DNA from: Thiothrix sp.
GTDB lineage: Bacteria; Pseudomonadota; Gammaproteobacteria; Thiotrichales; Thiotrichaceae
Direction: 5' to 3'
Length of the DNA stretch: 64,000 nucleotides
Assembly (NCBI GenBank): GCA_008015155.1
Contig: SSFA01000008.1
Location: 310,001 to 374,000 of the forward strand
Part shown: one piece after another, positions 57,884 to 64,000 of the stretch
Position numbering within the stretch: the stretch's first letter is position 1
Layout of the letters: each line of letters begins with the position of its first letter
Notes under the pieces: generated by a model
Told to the model about the DNA's origin: nothing
What the model saw: only the letters and a program-made list of their open reading frames with translations
Database searches by the model: none
Program-made: the position numbers and the translations under genes

Positions 57884-58672
57884 TTAAATCTGCAAAGATT
57901 TTAACAGCTTAACTATCTCATCCAGCACCACTTTTCCATAATTAGCATTTTGATGGACATAGTCAGTTATTTGCTCCACAGGTTCTTGTCCATAAGTGCT
58001 GCAATACTCTAATTTGGTCCAATAGCGATTCTCCAAGGTCTCAGGCGGCTGCCTCAAAAAGTGGAGATTTGCATAACCTGCCAAATAACGCTGACATCCT
58101 TCCCAGAAGAGTTGATCAAATAGTTCAGCGTAATTGAGATACGCTTCATATTTCACTCTTTCCCTTTCCAAAGCTAATGAGGAATGCTTAGGAGCGATAG
58201 ACATGACAATCGGTGCAGAGCTATAGCGGCTGATATGATCCAGATAAAGTTTTTCAGGTAAAGTTTGAAAATGTAGATCTAAGCCAGCAGCTAAACAAGA
58301 GCGAGAAATATATTGCTGCTCTTGTCCGTTCTTACCATAAAGTTGCTCACTTAAGGGTAAAAACTCATGATAAGGCAAGGCAAGGCTCTGAAAAATGAAG
58401 GCATCATAAGTATCTATTTCTAAGCTAGTACTTTGAGAGAAACGCAAAACAAAACGCTCTAAATCCGAACCCACAGGTGCACTAATTTTATTGTATAGAA
58501 ATTCTGCTTGAAATAACTTAATGAGCGGGCTTGCAAAAAAACGGGCAGTATACTCAGGATATTGACTAGCTAGCGTTTGATTCCAAGCATTGGTTAAAGC
58601 TCGCATATGCGAACTACCAATAAAACAAAGTTTCTTCGTAGGTTTAGCTCTTAAACCGTTCCAGTAAGACAT
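57884..58672 (-). CDS. SGNH hydrolase-like partner of GSCFA protein
   Basis: 262 residues from the ATG at 58672. KLCFIGSSHMRAL near residue 15 looks like the GDS-type block I of SGNH hydrolases with Ser in GSSH. No clear block V. It overlaps the GSCFA gene by 29 bases. May act on a carbohydrate or polysaccharide O-acyl group; the reaction is unknown. Confidence 0.55.
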   Translation of the reverse strand: MSYWNGLRAKPTKKLCFIGSSHMRALTNAWNQTLASQYPEYTARFFASPLIKLFQAEFLYNKISAPVGSDLERFVLRFSQSTSLEIDTYDAFIFQSLALPYHEFLPLSEQLYGKNGQEQQYISRSCLAAGLDLHFQTLPEKLYLDHISRYSSAPIVMSIAPKHSSLALERERVKYEAYLNYAELFDQLFWEGCQRYLAGYANLHFLRQPPETLENRYWTKLEYCSTYGQEPVEQITDYVHQNANYGKVVLDEIVKLLKSLQI

Positions 58673-59738
58673 CCTCACAAACCTCTTCTTCTTGCTTTAG
58701 TGCTTTAGTTAAAAGGGTCGACTCTTGAAAGATCGTTACGGCTTGACTAGTAGCTGGTGAGCTAGCCAACGCAGACTCTTGGCAAGCAAAAAATGAGTTC
58801 ATCACAAAGTTGACACCTTGTGGACGCACACTACGCAGATTTTCTGCATAGAAATGCCCCCTGAATGGAAAGGCTGAAATAATTTCATAAGAAGGAAAAT
58901 AATCAGTATCTTCACGTGTTAACTCAAGTTCCCCAGCCACTGCTCGTAAAATCGATTTGGAATGACTGGTAGCGGTCAATACATGCTTGCCAGAAGCTGT
59001 AGCGGTTAAGGGAACAGGTGAGACTGTGAGTAAGAATCTCATCTTAGGATTAATGGTTTTTAACTGCTCTAAAGTAGCCTGGAGGGTTGTATAGATCTCT
59101 AGATAATTAAAATTTTTGAATTGATGTTGGCTGGTATCAAACTCTCCAGCGATTGTGCCGGGGCACATAGGATAAACATAGCCTTGCTGGCTATTCATCC
59201 ACGCCTCAGTCAGACCTAAGGTAAAAACAAAAATATCAGTATTTTCAAGACCTCTTTTAATAGCGCGCAAGGTGCTCGCTCGTGACTCTAAAGCCTCCGC
59301 TTCAGATAGGAAACCTTGAGGTTCAATATTGGGTCTGAATAAATCGTAATAGCGTCCCTCTGGACTACACCAAATCTCAACAGGCGCTGTTACTGGCTGC
59401 AAACTCCATTGAATCCATTGTTGAAGCAAAGCCACTGTATAGATATTCCCCGTACGGAAACTAAAAATACCGTAATTGTATGCTTTACGTAGTTCTTCGC
59501 TATGCCGCAGCAAATCAGGAGCCGGTTCGCTATCCTGCCAATTATAACCACGCGCCCGTAAAGCCGCCCCAATGTGCTGGGCAAAACAAGAGCCCGCTGT
59601 AGAAATAACATCTTGCGTTTGTATTTGAAACTTTGGCTTCCACAAACCGTTGATTTGTAAAGGCTTACGCCCAGCAACCGCAAGCTTCCAAAATGCCTCA
59701 TCCGGCAAATGATTGTAAGGATTATAATCAAATTCCAT
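58644..59738 (-). CDS. GSCFA-domain protein
   Basis: 364 residues. STAGSCFAQHIGAALRARGYNW near residue 46 is the name-giving GSCFA motif, followed by FSFRTGNIYTVALLQQWIQW, FVFTLGLTEAW and LLTVSPVPLTATASGKHVL, typical of PF08885. The family is SGNH-like and often lies in cell-surface gene sets. Function is not established. Confidence 0.85.
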   Translation of the reverse strand: MEFDYNPYNHLPDEAFWKLAVAGRKPLQINGLWKPKFQIQTQDVISTAGSCFAQHIGAALRARGYNWQDSEPAPDLLRHSEELRKAYNYGIFSFRTGNIYTVALLQQWIQWSLQPVTAPVEIWCSPEGRYYDLFRPNIEPQGFLSEAEALESRASTLRAIKRGLENTDIFVFTLGLTEAWMNSQQGYVYPMCPGTIAGEFDTSQHQFKNFNYLEIYTTLQATLEQLKTINPKMRFLLTVSPVPLTATASGKHVLTATSHSKSILRAVAGELELTREDTDYFPSYEIISAFPFRGHFYAENLRSVRPQGVNFVMNSFFACQESALASSPATSQAVTIFQESTLLTKALKQEEEVCEDVLLERFKS

Positions 59739-59886
59739 AGGTATTCAATGGGAGTTAAGTTTCTAAAGACTAACAAAATCCCAAATAAATACCTAGTTTA
59801 GTTTTTAAGTATCTAGCTAGACACATACTCGCAGATACTTCAATAAAAAACTAAAAGCTAATTAAATAAATCGTTTAGCAACTAAA

Positions 59887-60543
59887 CTAAAAATCCACTG
59901 CACATTCAAATTGTAAATGTTTACTAGTGATCGGATGCTGGAACCCTAACTGCCAAGCATGTAATAGGAGCCGATCCGCTTTACACTTAAGCTCAGGAGG
60001 TGCATATAATTCATCACCGACAATAGGATGACCTAAGCTCATTAAATGTACCCGCAATTGATGCGAGCGCCCCGTAAATGGCTCTAACTCAACGCGACTA
60101 AGGTTAGATTTAGCATCATAAGATAATAAGCGATAACGAGTTAACGAGGGTTTCCCTGCTTCAAAATCGACTTTATGCTTGGGACGATTAGGCCAATCGA
60201 GCAATAAAGGGAGATTAATCTCGCCCCTCTCTTGTGCAAGCTTCCCCCCTACCACGGCTAGGTAACGCTTATGCACGCTACGCTGCTGAAACAAGATACT
60301 TAACGCACTTTGCATCGCCTTCCCTCGAGCCATAAGCAATAAGCCCGAAGTATCCATATCCAAGCGATGCACAATAAAGGCATCTGGATATTCACGCATG
60401 ACCCGATTAATCATGCAGTCTTGCTTATCCTCACCACGCCCGGGCACGGATAATAAACCCGCAGGCTTATTCACCACTAATAAGTGTTCATCAACATAGT
60501 AAAGATCTAAGCCAGTATCAGCTGGAGGCGTATATTGCATCAT
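59887..60543 (-). CDS. rluA: Pseudouridine synthase RluA
   Basis: 218 residues, like E. coli RluA. HRLDMDTSGLLLMARG holds the catalytic Asp; LEPFTGRSHQLRVHLMSLGHPIVGDELY is the conserved C-terminal block. Modifies U746 of 23S rRNA and U32 of tRNAs. Start may be the second ATG. Confidence 0.85.
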   Translation of the reverse strand: MMQYTPPADTGLDLYYVDEHLLVVNKPAGLLSVPGRGEDKQDCMINRVMREYPDAFIVHRLDMDTSGLLLMARGKAMQSALSILFQQRSVHKRYLAVVGGKLAQERGEINLPLLLDWPNRPKHKVDFEAGKPSLTRYRLLSYDAKSNLSRVELEPFTGRSHQLRVHLMSLGHPIVGDELYAPPELKCKADRLLLHAWQLGFQHPITSKHLQFECAVDF

Positions 60544-60595
60544 GAGCTGCCTTATACCACAAAACAGCTCATAACGCGCCTTAGTTTTCTAATCA

Positions 60596-61459
60596 CTATT
60601 CAGGCTTAGTTGCCCCATTCCACTGCTTAACTTTATCCACTAAAGCAGCCAAGAACCACAAACTACCTAAACCTAAAAACAGCACTAACCAAAACATAAA
60701 ATAGGCACCTACCGTCCACTCCAAAGCAACTTTAGCGCGCTGTAAAAACCCAATCTGTATGACCTTATCAGCACGACGCTCTTTCAAGGAGAATTTGACC
60801 GTACAAAACTCATTCTTCTCATCAAAATCACCTAAACTCACGCCAAGCGCTTGAATTTGCTTTTCGACTTCTAACAATTGATTGGTCAATGAAATCAACT
60901 CGCCGGTATTAGCATCCTTTTGCCGTAGTTCTAATAAAGTTTCACGTGCTTTTTGTAAAGAAATCCGCTCTGCCTCCAGCTTTTTGTATTCATTGGTTTT
61001 GTCATTTTTATCAATTTGAATACTTTTTAAATCACCAATCTTGCGCAAAGCCTCAATAGTGCTATCGAATTTATCCGGAATAACCCCTAAAGCAATATTC
61101 AACTGCCGTGCTGGCGTTAAACCGGCACGCTGCTCAAACTGAATCATGAGTTGTTCTTGCTTAATCAGCTCATAAAGAGCTTTTTCATCTTGGTCATAAG
61201 CCGGCGACACACTGGTAAGCGTACCGACCTTTTCATATTTCTGATCAATCGCTGCTAAAGCTGCTTGACCACTAGGTGCTGCCTGCAATTTAGAACTAGC
61301 ATAATTTTTGCGTTCTAGATCAAAGCTTTCAATCGGCGACTCAAACTCGGTTTGAGTCGGCTGCACTTTCCCATTTGGCTTAGTCAGATAGCCATAACTC
61401 AAGCGTAGTGCCCATAAAGCTAAGAACGCCAGTAACAAGATAAGCAAGCGCTTTTTCAT
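60596..61459 (-). CDS. DUF4349 membrane protein
   Basis: 287 residues from the ATG at 61459. N-terminal transmembrane helix (LLILLLAFLALWALRLSYGYL), a periplasmic coiled-coil region (about 90-215; EYKKLEAERISLQKARETLLELRQ), and a C-terminal membrane helix (TVGAYFMFWLVLFLGLGSLWFLAAL). The layout is DUF4349. Function unknown. Confidence 0.75.
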   Translation of the reverse strand: MKKRLLILLLAFLALWALRLSYGYLTKPNGKVQPTQTEFESPIESFDLERKNYASSKLQAAPSGQAALAAIDQKYEKVGTLTSVSPAYDQDEKALYELIKQEQLMIQFEQRAGLTPARQLNIALGVIPDKFDSTIEALRKIGDLKSIQIDKNDKTNEYKKLEAERISLQKARETLLELRQKDANTGELISLTNQLLEVEKQIQALGVSLGDFDEKNEFCTVKFSLKERRADKVIQIGFLQRAKVALEWTVGAYFMFWLVLFLGLGSLWFLAALVDKVKQWNGATKPE

Positions 61460-61564
61460 AGTTAATACAGCCATAAGGCTCCCTTTAGTCAGTTTATTAT
61501 TAAAAAATATAGGGATTAATCCTGCAAAATATTTGCAGATTACACAGAAAGATAGTGCATTCGG

Positions 61565-62584
61565 CTAAAAGGTAGTTCTGATAACATTTGGCTCAGCTTC
61601 GAGAGTTACAGCAAACTTTTCCTGCACTGAAGCAATGATCGCTTGAGCCAATTGCCAAATTTCTGCACCACTGGCTTGACCATGATTGACGAGGACTAAA
61701 GCATGCTTGTCATAAGTTCCTGCATCACCTACCCGTTTGCCTTTCCAGCCACATTGATCAATCAACCAACCAGCCGATAATTTGATCTGTTCCTCTTGTG
61801 GCCAAGCCGGGCAATTCGGAAACTTAGCTTTGATCGCAGTAAATTTTTCAATCGCTACCAGAGGGTTTTTAAAGAAACTACCTGCATTGCCAATGACTTT
61901 GGGATCAGGCAATTTACTTTGACGGATGGCAACAATCGCATCACTAATAGTCCGCGCATCTAGGGTTTTTCCTACTAAATGCTCACTGACCCCAGCATAA
62001 TCTGTTTTCCAAACGGGCTGTTTCGGTAAACGAAATGTTACTGCACCAATGAGCCAACGCCCCGGCTCCACTGATTTGAAATGACTATCCCGATAAGCAA
62101 AAGCACAATCATCTAAGCTGAATTTACGTAGCTCAGCCGTGCGCCAATCTAAAGCATCTAGTTCATAAAAATGATCTTTTAGCTCCACGCCATAAGCACC
62201 AATATTCTGCATCGGTGCAGCACCTACAGTGCCGGGAATTAAGGACAAATTCTCTAAGCCTGCATAGCCCTGTTCAATCGTCCAGCGCACAAACTCATGC
62301 CAGTTTTCCCCTGCACCCGCACGCACATAAACATAATGCGGATCTTCAGCAATTACTTTACGTTCTGCTAAACGCACTTGTACGACTATGCCGGGAAAAT
62401 CTTCAACAAATAGCAGATTGCTGCCACCGCCTAAAAACAGTACCGGCAAGTCCGGATGTTCACGTCGCCACAGCATGACTGACTTCAAGCCGCCTAGAGT
62501 ATGCAAGCTACAGAAATAACGCGCTTGCGCTTCAATACCAAAGGTATTCAACGCTTTTAGAGGATAGTGTTCATAGATTTTCAT
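61565..62584 (-). CDS. murB: UDP-N-acetylenolpyruvoylglucosamine reductase
   Basis: 339 residues, type I MurB. LNTFGIEAQARYF, VLFLGGGSNLLFVED (FAD), NLSLIPGTVGAAPMQNIGAYGVELKD, NAGSFFKNP and WLIDQCGWKGKRVGDAG are diagnostic. Reduces UDP-GlcNAc-enolpyruvate in peptidoglycan synthesis. Start chosen at MKIYEHY. Confidence 0.95.
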   Translation of the reverse strand: MKIYEHYPLKALNTFGIEAQARYFCSLHTLGGLKSVMLWRREHPDLPVLFLGGGSNLLFVEDFPGIVVQVRLAERKVIAEDPHYVYVRAGAGENWHEFVRWTIEQGYAGLENLSLIPGTVGAAPMQNIGAYGVELKDHFYELDALDWRTAELRKFSLDDCAFAYRDSHFKSVEPGRWLIGAVTFRLPKQPVWKTDYAGVSEHLVGKTLDARTISDAIVAIRQSKLPDPKVIGNAGSFFKNPLVAIEKFTAIKAKFPNCPAWPQEEQIKLSAGWLIDQCGWKGKRVGDAGTYDKHALVLVNHGQASGAEIWQLAQAIIASVQEKFAVTLEAEPNVIRTTF

Positions 62585-62638
62585 GCGGCGCATTGTGGCG
62601 TGAGCCTTCACTGCCTGCAACTGGATTTACAGGCAAAC

Positions 62639-63679
62639 TTATTGAATAGGTAATACAACCTCAAACACGGTCCCACCTCCAACACGGGCCTGACAACTGA
62701 CAGTCCCTGCATGACGTGTAGCGATTTGCTTGACTAAGCTCAAGCCTAAACCCCAGCCACCCTGACCCTCACCATAGCCTGCTGGTCGGTAGAACGGCTC
62801 AAAAATACGCATTTGCGCCTCTGCTGAAATTCCTGCACCCCGATCCAAAACTTGCAAACTGATTTGCTGAGGCGTTTTGCGAACTAGCTGCGCCTGAACT
62901 TGCCCTGCCCCATGACGCACTGCATTATCTAAAAGATTGCGGATCAAACGGCGTAACAACCGCTCTTCACCCATGATCTCGATGGCTTCCGCTTCACACT
63001 CTAAATCTAAGCGCGCACATTCTTCAGCGAGCAAGCCAGATAGATCGACTGTATGATGTTCTAAGGGAATTTCTAAGGTATCAAGGCGACTGGCTAACAA
63101 AATCTCCTCAACTAATTGATTCAACTCCTGCATATCCTGATGTAGGGTTTTTACCTGCTCGGTTTGCTCTAAATTCTCTCGCTCTGCCAAGATCGCCAAA
63201 CTTAGGCGCATCCGCGCTAAAGGCGAGCGCAGTTCATGCGAGGCATTAGCCAATAATTGGCGATGACTCACTAACAAGGCTTGAATCCGCTCAGCTGATT
63301 GATTAAAGCTGCTAGCTAACACCGCCACCTCATCACAACCTTCAACGGGCACCCGCGTCGCCAACTGCCCAGCGCCTAGAGCTTCGACCCCTTTTTTCAA
63401 ATGCTCCAAGCGATAAGTTAAGCGCTTAGCAATCGGATAAGCGCCAAGAGACACAATCAACGCCGTAATTAGCAGCAGTGGAAAAATCGGAATATGCGCA
63501 CCCTGCTCGCGCAAATGAAATACGGCTCCAGCCAACAAAGAAACCAGTACTACACTGCTGATCACTACAAGATAAATTTGCCAGAATAATCGGCGTTTTA
63601 AACGCCCAAAGCCACGACGTTGCTCACGCCAAGCCTGTTTATTTTGACGCTTACAGCGTGAGCCTTTAGGCCCCATCAA
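62639..63679 (-). CDS. Sensor histidine kinase
   Basis: 346 residues. Two membrane helices (about 30-50 and 60-80) with a very short periplasmic loop of about 10 residues, HAMP (about 85-135), HisKA with His in ASHELRSPLARM, HATPase with N (LIRNLLDNAVRHG) and GLGLSLVKQIA. Overlaps the regulator gene by 4 bases. With no real sensor loop, it likely senses within the membrane. Confidence 0.9.
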   Translation of the reverse strand: MMGPKGSRCKRQNKQAWREQRRGFGRLKRRLFWQIYLVVISSVVLVSLLAGAVFHLREQGAHIPIFPLLLITALIVSLGAYPIAKRLTYRLEHLKKGVEALGAGQLATRVPVEGCDEVAVLASSFNQSAERIQALLVSHRQLLANASHELRSPLARMRLSLAILAERENLEQTEQVKTLHQDMQELNQLVEEILLASRLDTLEIPLEHHTVDLSGLLAEECARLDLECEAEAIEIMGEERLLRRLIRNLLDNAVRHGAGQVQAQLVRKTPQQISLQVLDRGAGISAEAQMRIFEPFYRPAGYGEGQGGWGLGLSLVKQIATRHAGTVSCQARVGGGTVFEVVLPIQ

Positions 63680-64000
63680 GGTTCCTCGCCATCTTGGCTA
63701 CGCGCAAAGATATAACCCGCACCACGCAAGGTAATAATGCGCTTAGGCTGCTTCGGATTAGTTTCAATGGCTGCACGAATCCGCGAGATATGCACATCAA
63801 TTGAGCGATCAAATGCTTCTAGAGTTTCGCCTTTCACCATATCCATCAGTTGCTCGCGACTTAATACCCGCCCTGCCCGCTCAGCCATAGCCACCAGCAG
63901 ATCAAATTGATAGCTGGTTAATTCACGCAATTGTCCATCTACGCGAATTTCCCGGGCTTCACGATCAATTTCTAAACGCCCAAAGCGTAAAATCTGTAGA
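63676..64000 (-). CDS. OmpR-type response regulator, C-terminal part (cut by window edge)
   Basis: Frame open to the right edge. The winged-helix DNA-binding domain is complete: FGRLEIDREAREIRVDGQ, LTSYQFDLLVAMAERAGRVLSREQLMDMV, RSIDVHISRIRAAIE and RIITLRGAGYIFAR. The receiver domain lies outside the window. Partner of the sensor kinase. Confidence 0.9.
   Translation of the reverse strand, partial: LQILRFGRLEIDREAREIRVDGQLRELTSYQFDLLVAMAERAGRVLSREQLMDMVKGETLEAFDRSIDVHISRIRAAIETNPKQPKRIITLRGAGYIFARSQDGEEP

Overview
The window holds most of an integrated tailed-phage genome (about 1-45,600) followed by ordinary chromosomal genes of a gammaproteobacterium (about 45,600-64,000). The host assignment rests on an efp-epmB-epmA cluster, yajC-secD-secF, type I murB, rluA and pobA with an AraC-type regulator. 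I lean weakly towards Thiotrichales and cannot prove it from sequence alone. The phage is probably a complete temperate phage: the integrase at 44,368-45,498 faces the 3' end of a tRNA-Leu(UAA) gene, the usual attachment site. The left attachment site lies outside the window.

Layout of the prophage. (1) 41-16,085, all leftward: virion genes. The terminase large subunit and portal lie at the right of this block; then come several decoration or fibre-like genes, scaffold, major capsid protein and head-tail connector candidates. No tape measure is seen, so a short-tailed virion is possible, but the block runs off the left edge. Many of these proteins are very rich in cysteine. The usual place of the small terminase, just before terL, holds an intein-like (Hint fold) ORF. 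(2) 16,086-16,563: a divergent control region with a 26-bp alternating pyrimidine-purine tract. (3) 16,564-19,866, rightward: an adenine-type DNA methyltransferase with a DUF4942-like region and small genes. (4) 19,841-30,344, leftward: lysis genes (holin candidate, beta-helix/lysozyme-like protein, short lipoprotein), a C39-like lipoprotein, N4 gp49-like protein, macro-domain protein, DUF1064 nuclease, ASCH/DUF3850 protein, C5-cytosine methyltransferase, DnaC-like loader, O-like replication protein, a phage tRNA-Phe, and Cro-like and ribbon-helix-helix candidates. (5) 30,345-33,900: repressor and cargo (XRE repressor, HAD phosphatase, YHYH protein, DUF488 protein with an unknown convergent partner). 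(6) 33,905-45,498, rightward: a second XRE regulator, a strand-annealing protein candidate with YqaJ exonuclease, YbcO-like nuclease, a run of small secreted or membrane proteins, a large membrane protein whose gene carries a dense ACAGTT array, and integrase.

Regulation looks like a two-repressor switch. One operator family (GAACAATTGTTC) sits in pairs 32-33 bp apart before the leftward early operon and the first rightward promoter. A second family (AATAACANTGYTATT) sits in pairs exactly 25 bp apart before the second XRE gene and after it. Strong intrinsic terminators lie between promoters and genes in both early operons, which suggests antitermination.

The host part holds a tRNA operon (Gly, Gly, Cys, Leu) with a good promoter, two paralogous phosphoribosyltransferases, an FAD-linked oxidase, the EF-P lysylation set, Sec accessory genes, 4-hydroxybenzoate hydroxylase with its likely regulator, a GSCFA/SGNH pair, rluA, a DUF4349 protein, murB and a two-component system cut by the right edge. 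All calls come from reading motifs by eye. No database search was run.
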